DNA of 12,730 nt from an uncultured Clostridia bacterium (GTDB lineage: Bacteria > Bacillota > Clostridia > Oscillospirales > Oscillospiraceae), in the NCBI GenBank assembly GCA_946539175.1, contig CAMNHH010000057.1, positions 1 to 12,730 of the forward strand, in the 5' to 3' direction. The position numbers and the translations under genes are program-made. The notes beneath the pieces are model-generated. The model made no database searches. It was not told the origin of the DNA and saw only the letters and a program-made list of their open reading frames with translations. Shown here piece after piece: positions 6,805 through 12,730 of this stretch. Each line of letters starts with the position of its first letter. The first letter of the stretch is position 1.

Positions 6805-7617
6805 TTAATCCTCGTCCTTCACCAGGCGGACAGCGATGCGCTCCTCGGGATCGTCGATGCCGTTCTCCTGCAGGGTCCTGGAGCAGTTCTCGATCAGGTC
6901 AAAGTACACGTCCCAGTAGGCGGCGGTCTTGCACCAGACCCGGACCGTGAAGATGAAGGTATCGTCGTCCACGGCGCTCATGCGGGTGAAGGGCGCCGGG
7001 TTCGCCAGCACGCCCTTGGTCTCGGCGGCAGCCCCCAGCAGGACCCGCTTGACCTCCTCGGCGTCGGCGTCGTTGGTGATCTTGTACTCCAGATCCACCC
7101 GCCGGGTCTCCTCGGCGCTGTAGTTGGTGATGTTGGCGTTCATCAGATCGCCGTTGGGAATGCAGACCTTCTTGTTGTCCAGCGTCAGCAGCGTGGTGTA
7201 GAAGATGCTGATGTCCTTGACCACGCCCTCGCTGCCGGAGCCCTCGATGTAATCCCCCAGCTTGAAGGGCTTGAAGATCAGGATCATGATGCCTCCGGCC
7301 AGATTGGTCAGGGCGCCCTGCAGGGCCAGGCCCACCGCCAGGCCGCAGGAGGCCAGAATGGCGATGACGCTGGACATGGACACGCCCAGGATATCCACCA
7401 CGGCGATGATCAGAATGATGTAGAGCAGGCCCTTGATGAACTTCTCCGCGATCTTCTTGACGGCCTCATCCAGCTTGGTCTTGTCCAGGGCTTTTTTGAC
7501 CCATTTGTTCAGCCCCTTGATGACAAAGGAGCCCACGATGAGCACCACCACAGCCAGGACGATCTTGCCTCCGTAGGTGGTGACCAGATTGATGACGTTC
7601 TGCAAAAACTGGTCCAT
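6805..7617 (-). CDS. MscS-family small-conductance mechanosensitive channel
   Basis: 270 residues, close to the size of E. coli MscS (286). The channel opens when membrane tension rises under osmotic downshock and releases solutes. Three N-terminal membrane helices are visible (about 19-35, 61-78 and 82-115). The third is the Gly/Ala-rich pore helix, GLAVGLALQGALTNLAGG (92-109), followed by the characteristic beta-domain entry FKPFKLGDYIE (115-125) and the conserved IPNG (153-156). The alpha/beta C-terminal vestibule extends to an acidic end, VKDED. I chose the ATG at 7617 over one at 7635 because GGAGGT (7624-7629) is 6 bases before it. It has its own promoter and terminator, so it is monocistronic. 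It is transcribed divergently from the small-protein/comB-like/ebsC unit. Confidence 0.95.
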   Translation of the reverse strand: MDQFLQNVINLVTTYGGKIVLAVVVLIVGSFVIKGLNKWVKKALDKTKLDEAVKKIAEKFIKGLLYIILIIAVVDILGVSMSSVIAILASCGLAVGLALQGALTNLAGGIMILIFKPFKLGDYIEGSGSEGVVKDISIFYTTLLTLDNKKVCIPNGDLMNANITNYSAEETRRVDLEYKITNDADAEEVKRVLLGAAAETKGVLANPAPFTRMSAVDDDTFIFTVRVWCKTAAYWDVYFDLIENCSRTLQENGIDDPEERIAVRLVKDED

Positions 7618-7623
7618 ACTGCA

Positions 7624-7629
7624 ACCTCC
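7624..7629 (-). promoter_or_regulatory. Ribosome binding site deciding the mscS start
   Basis: GGAGGT on the minus strand, 6 bases before the ATG at 7617. It would be internal if the upstream ATG at 7635 were the start. Confidence 0.8.
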
Positions 7630-7664
7630 AAACATGTATTTGAAGCCCGGGGCTCCATAGAATA

Positions 7665-7692
7665 ATTATACCATAGTTTTGCATAATGTCCA
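7665..7692 (-). promoter_or_regulatory. mscS promoter
   Basis: On the minus strand TGGACA (-35, 7687-7692; five of six to consensus) and TGG-TATAAT (perfect -10 with TGn extension, 7665-7670) are separated by 16 bases. It lies about 48 bases upstream of the mscS start. This is one of the best sigma-A-type matches in the window. Confidence 0.85.
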
Positions 7693-7753
7693 GTCTTTTT
7701 CTGGAAATCCCGGGTATTTCTCTTTTATGATAGCTTTTTCCGTGGCGCTGTGC

Positions 7754-7759
7754 TATAAT
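7754..7759 (+). promoter_or_regulatory. -10 element of the small-protein/comB-like/ebsC unit
   Basis: TGC-TATAAT, a perfect -10 with a TGn extension, 29 bases before the ATG at 7789. No good -35 is visible 16-18 bases upstream (the region reads TAGCTTTTTCC), so this is an extended -10 promoter. It is back-to-back with the mscS promoter. Confidence 0.75.
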
Positions 7760-7788
7760 ACAGGCAAAACAGAAAGGAGGCCTGCCCT

Positions 7789-8007
7789 ATGGCATGGTTT
7801 CGCAGGGAAAGGGCCCCGGCCTTTGACCGGGACCGGCTGCAGCCCGCGGTGCGGAGAAGCTACTGCAACCGGGAGATGACCCTGGGCTTCATAGAAAAGG
7901 AAAACGGGCGCTTCCACGAATACTGCTGCGCCAACACCCAGGCGGAGCTGGAGGCCTTCTGCGCCAAATACGGCGTCACAGCCCAGGACTTAAAAACCAT
8001 CTACTGA
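7789..8007 (+). CDS. Conserved small protein of unknown function (72 residues)
   Basis: 72 residues, starting at an ATG with AAAGGAGG 8 bases upstream, so it is a well-supported gene. It reads MAWFRRERAP, a basic start, then a segment with RRSYCNREMTLGFIEKENGRF-like pattern (22-42) and a C-terminal ELEAFCAKYGV (53-63). This layout (basic start, a C-x-G/E-x2-GF beta hairpin, then an acidic helix with xFxxxYGI/V) is reminiscent of small clostridial proteins that I recall being labelled with unreliable names in databases; no function is established to my knowledge. It has no signal peptide or membrane helix, so it is probably cytoplasmic. It has four cysteines (26, 46, 47, 58), but their spacing does not form an obvious zinc site. 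It is first in a unit with the comB-like gene (30-base gap). Confidence 0.85.
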   Translation: MAWFRRERAPAFDRDRLQPAVRRSYCNREMTLGFIEKENGRFHEYCCANTQAELEAFCAKYGVTAQDLKTIY

Positions 8008-8037
8008 AATTCCCGGAGACAGAAAAGAGACGACACA

Positions 8038-8733
8038 ATGGAACTAAACATATTACAGCTGATTGACGGCGCAAAACAGGCCCGGGGGCTCACCGTCATC
8101 ATCGACGTGCTGCGGGCCTTTTCTCTGGAGTGCTGCCTGGCGGACTGGGGCGCGGCGGAGCTGCGGCCCGTCCGGACCCTGGAGGAGGCCTGGGCCTGGC
8201 GGCAGCGGGACCCGGCGGCCCTGCTGATCGGAGAGCGGGGCGGGGCCAGGTGCCAGGGCTTCGACTTCGGCAACTCCCCCTGCTTCATTCCCCCGGAGGC
8301 CATCCGGGGCAGGCGGGTGATCCACACCACCAGCGCCGGGACCCAGGGGCTCACCAACGCCCCGGGCGCCTCGGAGCTGATCAGCGGCAGCCTGCTGAAC
8401 GCGGCGGCGGTGGCGGCCTACATCCGGCAGCGGCAGCCGGAGACCGTGAGTCTGGTGGCCATGGGCAACGCGGGGGTCCGGGAGGCCCCGGAGGATCTGC
8501 TCTGCGCCGAATACATCCGCTCTCTGGTGCTGGGCGAGCCCCTGCCGGAGCTGGAGGCCCGGATCGCGGCACTGCGGTATCACGGGGGCGAGCACTTCTT
8601 CAACCCAGACACCCAGCAGATCTACCCGGAGCCGGATTTCTGGTTCTGCATCCAAAGGGACCGCTTCCCCTTCGTGCTGCGGGCCCGGCAGGACGGGCTG
8701 GGACTCTATATGGAAAAGGTCGTGATCCTATGA
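8038..8733 (+). CDS. ComB-like protein (2-phosphosulfolactate phosphatase family)
   Basis: 231 residues, the usual ComB size. In methanogens ComB hydrolyses 2-phospho-3-sulfolactate to sulfolactate in coenzyme M synthesis, using Mg2+. Family motifs appear in order: IIDVLRAFS (21-29), GERGG (65-69), GFDFGNSP (74-81), HTTSAGTQG (96-104) and the acidic block APEDLLCAEYI (150-160). The family usually carries T-N-G-T in the fourth motif; here it reads S-A-G-T, a modest change. No other coenzyme M gene (comA, comC) is visible, and this organism does not look like a methanogen, so the true substrate is uncertain. The start has an AAAGAG site 8 bases upstream. The stop overlaps the start of the deacylase gene (ATGA), so the two are probably translated together. 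The family call is strong; the physiological reaction is not. Confidence 0.88.
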   Translation: MELNILQLIDGAKQARGLTVIIDVLRAFSLECCLADWGAAELRPVRTLEEAWAWRQRDPAALLIGERGGARCQGFDFGNSPCFIPPEAIRGRRVIHTTSAGTQGLTNAPGASELISGSLLNAAAVAAYIRQRQPETVSLVAMGNAGVREAPEDLLCAEYIRSLVLGEPLPELEARIAALRYHGGEHFFNPDTQQIYPEPDFWFCIQRDRFPFVLRARQDGLGLYMEKVVIL

Positions 8734-9206
8734 AAAAGCCTGAAAAAACCAACGTCATGCGGCTGCTGGACCAGCAGGGCATCCCCTACGCCGCCCACGA
8801 TTACAGCGACACCGGCGCCGTCAGCGGCGCGGAGGTGGCGGCGGCCCTGGGCCAGGACCCCGAGCGGGTCTTCAAGACTCTGGTGACCGTGGGGAAGTCC
8901 GGGCGGAACTACGTCTTCGTGATCCCGGTGCTGCAGGAGCTGGATCTGAAAAAGGCCGCGGCGGCCTCCGGGGAAAAGAGCATCGCCATGCTGAAGGCCA
9001 AAGAGCTGCTGCCCCTGACGGGCTACATCCACGGTGGCTGCTCTCCCATCGGCATGAAGAAGCCCTTCCCCACCTTTCTGGAGGAGAGCGCCGTCCTCTA
9101 CGACACCATTCTCTTCAGCGCCGGAAAGATCGGCTGGCAGGTGGAATGCGCCCCCGATCAGCTGGCCCGGATCGTGCCCTATCACTACGCGGATCTCTGC
9201 GAATAG
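8730..9206 (+). CDS. ybaK: YbaK/EbsC-family Cys-tRNA(Pro) deacylase
   Basis: 158 residues, the normal family length. These free-standing editing domains hydrolyse Cys-tRNA(Pro) made in error by prolyl-tRNA synthetase. Family features are TNVMRLLDQQGIPY at the N-terminus, VFKTLV (47-52) with the conserved catalytic-site lysine K49, VIPVLQELDLKKAA (64-77), the GGCSPIGMKK loop (102-111) and SAGKIGWQ (130-137). All are intact, so the protein should be active. The ATG at 8730 overlaps the comB-like stop by four bases. The reading frame stays open far upstream (to 8130) but only inside the comB-like gene in another frame, and the family N-terminus begins exactly at 8730. A GGAAAAGG site lies about 10 bases upstream. 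The symbol ebsC is used for the Gram-positive homologue. Confidence 0.93.
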   Translation: MKKPEKTNVMRLLDQQGIPYAAHDYSDTGAVSGAEVAAALGQDPERVFKTLVTVGKSGRNYVFVIPVLQELDLKKAAAASGEKSIAMLKAKELLPLTGYIHGGCSPIGMKKPFPTFLEESAVLYDTILFSAGKIGWQVECAPDQLARIVPYHYADLCE

Positions 9207-9224
9207 GGCTCCGGGGAAGGAGCC
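9207..9224 (+). terminator. Possible weak terminator after the deacylase gene
   Basis: GGCTCC-GGGGAA-GGAGCC, a 6-bp perfect stem just after the stop codon. There is no U-run immediately after it; the first T-run is at 9245-9249, inside the glgA promoter. It may only partly stop transcription. Confidence 0.35.
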
Positions 9225-9239
9225 GCGGGAATCGCGGGC

Positions 9240-9267
9240 TTGACTTTTTCAAATAAATGAGTATAAT
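9240..9267 (+). promoter_or_regulatory. glgA promoter
   Basis: TTGACT (-35, 9240-9245; five of six to consensus) and TATAAT (-10, 9262-9267; perfect) are separated by 16 AT-rich bases. This is the strongest promoter match on the plus strand and suggests high constitutive sigma-A transcription of glgA. The transcript would have a short leader of about 30 bases. Confidence 0.88.
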
Positions 9268-9305
9268 GATGCAAAGTATTTCAATATTAAGGAGGAAATA
9301 CGCAA

Positions 9306-11168
9306 ATGCCAAGAAAGAAAATCGAATCCGCAAAGGATGAAGCCATAAAGAAGACCCCTGCCGCCGAAAAGAAGGCTGCTGAGAAGACGCTCGTCGAGGA
9401 AAAGAAGCCCGTGGCCGAGCAGAAGGCCGTCGCGGAAAAGAAGTCCGCGGCCGAGAAGAAGGCGCCCGCCGAGAAGAAGCCCGCCGCCCGGAAGCCCAGA
9501 GCCAGGAAGGCCGCTCCCGTCGTGGAAACCGCTCCCGTTGCGGAGGCCGCTCCCGTTGTGGAGGCCGCTCCCGTCGTGGAGACCGCTCCCGTTGCGGAGG
9601 CCGCTCCCGTCGTGGAGGCCGCTCCCGTCGTGGAGACCGCTCCCGTCGTGGAGGCCGCTCCCGTCGTGGAGGCCGCTCCCGTCGTGGAGGCCGCTCCCGT
9701 GGCGGAGCTGCCCCAGCCCCGCCGCTCCGTGGCCTTCATCGGCTCCGAATGCTATCCCTTCGTGAAGACCGGCGGCCTGGGCGACGTGATGTACGCCCTG
9801 CCCCGCGCCCTGGCCAAGCTGAACTGCGACGTAAAGGTGATCCTGCCCCGCTACCGCTGCATCCCCCAGAAGTGGCAGGAGAAGATGGTCTACCGGGGCT
9901 CCTTTATGATGGACCTCTGCTCCGACGGCCGCTCCTTCTACGTGGGCATCATGGAATATATTGCCGACGGCGTGGTCTATGACTTCATTGACAACGAGGA
10001 GTTCTTCTCCTACGGCAATCCCTACACCAACCTGGTGGACGACATCCCCCGCTTCTGCTACTTCGGCAAGGCGGCTCTGGCGGCTCTGAACTATCTGGAT
10101 TGGGTGCCCGACGTGATCCACTGCCATGACTGGCAGGCGGGTCTGGTGCCCATCTATCTGCGGACCCTCTTTGCCGACACCCCGCTGCGGGACACCAAAT
10201 CCGTCCTCACCATCCACAATCTTCGCTTCCAGGGCGTGTATAACATTCCCACCATCCAGTATTGGACCAATCTGCCGGACAGCGTCTTCAACAAGGACGT
10301 GCTGACCCAGAATTGGGTGGACGCCAACATGCTCAAGGGCGGCCTGACCTACTGTGACCGGATCACCACCGTCAGCGGCACCTACGCCGGGGAGATCCAG
10401 ACCGCCTTCTACGGCGACGGCCTGGACGCCCATCTGCGCTACCACTCCGGCAAGCTCCGCGGCATCGTCAACGGCATCGACGTGGAGCAGTGGGACAGCT
10501 CCGCCGACAAGCTGCTGCCCGCTCCCTACGGCGCGGAAAACGCCGTGGACCGGAAGAAGGACAACAAGCTGGCCCTGCAGGCCCAGCTGGGTCTGGAGCA
10601 GAACACCGACAAGATGGTGCTGGGCCTGATCTCCCGGCTCACCGACCAGAAGGGTCTGGATCTGGTGAACGCCATCCTGCCCGCCCTGGTGGACGGCAAC
10701 ACCCAGGTGGTGGTGCTGGGCACCGGCGACGCCCGCTACGAGGACAGCTTCCGTCACTTTGAAAACTGCTACAAGGGCAGCGTCTGCTCCTATATCGCCT
10801 ACGACGAGGCCCTGGCCCACCGGATCTACGCCGGCGCCGACGCCCTGCTGGTGCCCTCGCTCTTTGAGCCCTGCGGCCTGACCCAGCTCATCGCCATGCG
10901 CTATGGCACCGTGCCCGTGGTGCGGGAGACCGGCGGCCTGAAGGACACTGTGGCCCCCTACAACCAGTACACCAACGAGGGCAACGGCTTCACCTTTGAC
11001 CGCTACGACGCCGGCCTGCTGCTGGACGCCGTCAACCGGGCCAAGACCCTCTACTTCACCCAGCGGGAGCGCTGGGACGAGATGGTCCGCCGGGACATGG
11101 AAAAGGACGTGTCCTGGGAGAATTCCGCCCGCCAGTACCGGAACCTCTACCTGGAGCTGAAGCCCTGA
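9306..11168 (+). CDS. glgA: Glycogen synthase GlgA with a repetitive N-terminal extension
   Basis: 620 residues. The catalytic part (about 140-620, roughly 480 residues) is a full-length GT5 glycogen synthase, which transfers glucose from ADP-glucose to the growing alpha-1,4-glucan. It starts with VAFIGSECYPFVKTGGLGDV (142-161), K154 being the ADP-glucose-binding lysine of the KTGGL motif. Also present are HDWQAGL (near 275), R444 and K449 in ISRLTDQKG, and E521 in SLFEPCGLTQ; these last three sit at a constant offset of 144 from E. coli R300, K305 and E377. Ahead of this lie 139 extra residues: a Lys/Ala/Glu-rich stretch (1-68) with repeated AEKK, then eleven six-residue AAPVVE-type units (69-134). 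The start is fixed by AAGGAGG 10 bases upstream and a strong promoter. No glgC, glgB or glgP gene is in the window. The gene is probably monocistronic. Confidence 0.95.
   Translation: MPRKKIESAKDEAIKKTPAAEKKAAEKTLVEEKKPVAEQKAVAEKKSAAEKKAPAEKKPAARKPRARKAAPVVETAPVAEAAPVVEAAPVVETAPVAEAAPVVEAAPVVETAPVVEAAPVVEAAPVVEAAPVAELPQPRRSVAFIGSECYPFVKTGGLGDVMYALPRALAKLNCDVKVILPRYRCIPQKWQEKMVYRGSFMMDLCSDGRSFYVGIMEYIADGVVYDFIDNEEFFSYGNPYTNLVDDIPRFCYFGKAALAALNYLDWVPDVIHCHDWQAGLVPIYLRTLFADTPLRDTKSVLTIHNLRFQGVYNIPTIQYWTNLPDSVFNKDVLTQNWVDANMLKGGLTYCDRITTVSGTYAGEIQTAFYGDGLDAHLRYHSGKLRGIVNGIDVEQWDSSADKLLPAPYGAENAVDRKKDNKLALQAQLGLEQNTDKMVLGLISRLTDQKGLDLVNAILPALVDGNTQVVVLGTGDARYEDSFRHFENCYKGSVCSYIAYDEALAHRIYAGADALLVPSLFEPCGLTQLIAMRYGTVPVVRETGGLKDTVAPYNQYTNEGNGFTFDRYDAGLLLDAVNRAKTLYFTQRERWDEMVRRDMEKDVSWENSARQYRNLYLELKP
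9510..9707 (+). repeat. In-frame 18-bp tandem repeat (11 units) with 54-bp higher-order period
   Basis: Eleven 18-bp units coding for [A/T]-A-P-V-[V/A]-E run without interruption. Most copies are nearly identical at DNA level (GCC GCT CCC GTC GTG GAG), differing at few positions. They group as a three-unit super-repeat, AAPVVE-TAPVAE-AAPVVE, present twice exactly at protein level, a third time with one change, then two single units. Such near-identity implies recent expansion by slippage or unequal exchange, and copy number may vary between strains without breaking the frame. Confidence 0.95.
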
Positions 11169-11189
11169 TCCCCCTTCTCATGCAAAAAG

Positions 11190-11225
11190 TCCGTTCTCTG
11201 CGGCCTGCGGAGGACGGATTTTTTT
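11190..11225 (+). terminator. Rho-independent terminator after glgA
   Basis: A 12-bp stem (11190-11201 with 11207-11218, three of the pairs G-U) and a 5-base loop are followed by seven T (11219-11225). Five A at 11184-11188 could extend pairing on the upstream side. It is 21 bases after the glgA stop. Confidence 0.93.
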
Positions 11226-11245
11226 GAAAAAATGCCCAAACCCTA

Positions 11246-11274
11246 TTGCAAAATTTTGTTGGATATGCTATATT
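11246..11274 (+). promoter_or_regulatory. typA promoter
   Basis: TTGCAA (-35, 11246-11251) and TGC-TATATT (-10, 11269-11274, with TGn extension) have ideal 17-base spacing. The predicted leader to the ATG at 11304 is about 23 bases, with GGGGAG as ribosome binding site. Confidence 0.82.
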
Positions 11275-11303
11275 CTCAGAGTTATGTGAAAGGGGAGAAT
11301 GAA

Positions 11304-12730
11304 ATGGTCCCACAGGAAAAGATCAGAAATATCGCAATCATCGCCCACGTTGACCACGGCAAGACCACCCTGGTGGACGAAATGCTGAAGCAGGGCGGCA
11401 TCTATCGGGAAAATCAAGCAGTGGTGGACCGGGTCATGGACTCCGGCGACCTGGAACGGGAGCGGGGCATCACCATTCTGGCCAAGAACACCGCCGTACA
11501 CTATAAGGACTACAAAATCAACATCGTGGATACCCCGGGCCACGCCGACTTCGGCGGCGAGGTGGAGCGCATCCTGAAGATGGTCAACGGCGTGCTGCTG
11601 CTGGTGGACGCCGCCGAGGGCCCCATGCCCCAGACCCGCTTCGTGCTGCAGAAGGCCCTGGAGCTGGGCCACAAGGTCATCGTGGTGGTGAACAAGATCG
11701 ACCGCCCCGACGCCCGGATCGACGAGGTCATGGACGAGGTGCTGGAGCTGCTGCTGGATCTGGACGCCACGGAGGAGCAGTTTGATTCCCCCACCATCTT
11801 CTGTTCCGCTCGCCAGGGCATCTCCGCCTACGGGCCCCACGAGGAGGGCAAGGATCTGATCCCCCTCTTTGAGACCATCGTCAACTACATTCCCGCCCCC
11901 GAGGGGGATGCGGCGGCTCCCATGCAGATGCTGGTGTCCAGCCTGGACTACAACGACTACGTGGGCCGGATCTGCATCGGCCGCATCGAGCGGGGCACCA
12001 TCCGCCAGAACCAGGAGGTCACCATCTGCGACTTCCACGACCCCTCCATCCAGCAGAAGGGCAAGATCGTGGCCCTCTACGCCTTCGACGGGCTGGGCCG
12101 CATCCCCATCCAGCAGGCCAGCGCCGGCGAGATCGTGGCCTTCTCCGGCATCGCGGACATCACCATCGGCCGCACGGTCTGCGACCCGCTGAAGGTGGAG
12201 CCCCTGCCCTTTGTGAAGATCTCCGACCCCACCATTGAGATGACCTTCGCCGTCAACGACAGCCCCTTCGCCGGGCGGGAGGGCAAATACGTCACCTCCC
12301 GGAACCTGAAGGACCGGCTGGAGCGGGAGCTTCTGAAGGACGTTTCCCTCCACGTGACCCCCCAGGGTACCGACGCCTTCAACGTGGCGGGCCGGGGCGA
12401 GATGCACCTGTCCATCCTCATCGAGACCATGCGCCGGGAGGGCTTTGAGTTCTCCGTCTCCACCCCCAGAGTGCTGACCAAGGAGATCGACGGAGTCAAG
12501 TGCGAGCCCGTGGAGCGGATGGTGGCGGACGTGCCCGAGAACGCCATGGGCTCCGTCATTGAGAAGATCGGCCAGCGCAAGGGCGATCTGGTGTCCATGA
12601 CCCCCATGGGCAGCCGCTACCGTCTGGAGTTCCTGGTGCCCAGCCGGGGCCTTTTCGGCTACCGCAGCGAATTCCTCACCGACACCCACGGCGAGGGCGT
12701 CATGTCCTCCGTGCTGGACTCCTACGCCCC
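11304..12730 (+). CDS. typA: Ribosome-associated GTPase TypA/BipA (C-terminus beyond window)
   Basis: The frame opens at 11304 (GGGGAG 6 bases upstream) and is still open at the window end, giving 475 of about 605-610 expected residues. It is a translational GTPase of the TypA/BipA family, which binds the 70S ribosome and is linked to ribosome assembly and stress or cold growth. The GTPase motifs are complete: G1 AHVDHGKTT (14-22), G2 RGIT (54-57), G3 DTPGH (76-80), G4 NKID (130-133) and G5 SAR (168-170). Domain II follows (about 200-290) with LDYNDYVGRICIGRIERG-type sequence, then the EF-G-like domain III containing FAGREGKYVTSR and GRGEMHLSILIETMRREG, and the start of domain V with PSRGLFGYRSEFLTDTHGEG, a TypA hallmark that separates it from EF-G and LepA. 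The missing part is most of the BipA-specific C-terminal domain. Confidence 0.97.
   Translation, partial: MVPQEKIRNIAIIAHVDHGKTTLVDEMLKQGGIYRENQAVVDRVMDSGDLERERGITILAKNTAVHYKDYKINIVDTPGHADFGGEVERILKMVNGVLLLVDAAEGPMPQTRFVLQKALELGHKVIVVVNKIDRPDARIDEVMDEVLELLLDLDATEEQFDSPTIFCSARQGISAYGPHEEGKDLIPLFETIVNYIPAPEGDAAAPMQMLVSSLDYNDYVGRICIGRIERGTIRQNQEVTICDFHDPSIQQKGKIVALYAFDGLGRIPIQQASAGEIVAFSGIADITIGRTVCDPLKVEPLPFVKISDPTIEMTFAVNDSPFAGREGKYVTSRNLKDRLERELLKDVSLHVTPQGTDAFNVAGRGEMHLSILIETMRREGFEFSVSTPRVLTKEIDGVKCEPVERMVADVPENAMGSVIEKIGQRKGDLVSMTPMGSRYRLEFLVPSRGLFGYRSEFLTDTHGEGVMSSVLDSYA

Noticed and set aside
4960..7665. Plus-strand open frame of 901 codons opposite the DUF2079 and mscS genes
   Set aside because: It runs through two genes and a terminator on the other strand; the protein is Gln/Pro/Gly-rich with no domain. 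Stop-poor complement of GC-rich coding DNA explains it.
8130..8729. Upstream in-frame extension of the deacylase gene to 358 codons
   Set aside because: The extension overlaps the comB-like gene in a different frame and is Gly/Pro/Ala-rich noise; the family N-terminus begins exactly at 8730.
9510..9707. CRISPR-like or minisatellite regulatory array
   Set aside because: Units are contiguous with no spacers, multiples of three, and in frame inside glgA; a protein repeat explains them.
9249..10820. Minus-strand frame (523 codons) with repeated GSGLHD units opposite glgA
   Set aside because: The striking repeat is only the complement of the AAPVVE repeat; the glgA frame has the promoter, ribosome binding site and catalytic motifs.
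11268..12689. Minus-strand frame of 473 codons opposite typA
   Set aside because: The plus strand carries the complete set of GTPase motifs; the antisense translation has no recognisable domain.

Overview
The window is an ordinary-looking chromosomal segment of a GC-rich, low-spacing bacterial genome. AGGAGG-type ribosome binding sites, sigma-A-like promoters (TATAAT with TGn extensions), a Gram-positive-style lipoprotein, the DUF2207 and DUF2079 membrane proteins, a small clostridial-type protein and a ComB-like protein together suggest a high-GC member of the Clostridia, most likely a gut Oscillospirales/Ruminococcaceae-type organism. The taxonomic placement is inference. I see no mobile element, CRISPR array, tRNA or rRNA.

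Left half (1-7617), all on the minus strand, three transcription units. Reading in the direction of transcription: (i) an MscS-type mechanosensitive channel (7617-6805) with its own strong promoter and a GC-rich terminator; (ii) a DUF2079 multi-pass membrane protein (6693-4801) ending in a long hairpin terminator; (iii) a probable operon, DUF2207 membrane protein (4675-2876), mnmA tRNA 2-thiouridylase (2879-1818, start overlapping the DUF2207 stop as ATGA), a membrane-anchored NAGPA/phosphodiester glycosidase-domain protein (1757-297), and the N-terminal part of a lipoprotein (249 to beyond position 1). Apart from mnmA, these genes encode envelope proteins.

Right half (7789-12730), all on the plus strand. 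A divergent promoter region (7618-7788) starts a three-gene unit: a 72-residue conserved small protein, a ComB (2-phosphosulfolactate phosphatase)-like protein, and a YbaK/EbsC-type Cys-tRNA(Pro) deacylase whose start overlaps the comB-like stop. A second promoter at 9240-9267 drives glgA, glycogen synthase, which carries an unusual 139-residue N-terminal extension made of a Lys/Ala-rich segment followed by eleven tandem six-residue Ala-Pro-Val-Val-Glu units. A strong terminator (11190-11225) and a new promoter (11246-11274) precede typA/bipA, a ribosome-associated GTPase cut by the window end.

The clearest oddity is the repetitive basic-then-acidic tail on glycogen synthase. Secondary points are the translational coupling of mnmA to a membrane protein gene, the ComB-like protein with no coenzyme M context, and a promoter whose -35 element lies inside the terminator arm of the preceding gene. 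I found no convincing evidence of a wholly new multi-gene system.
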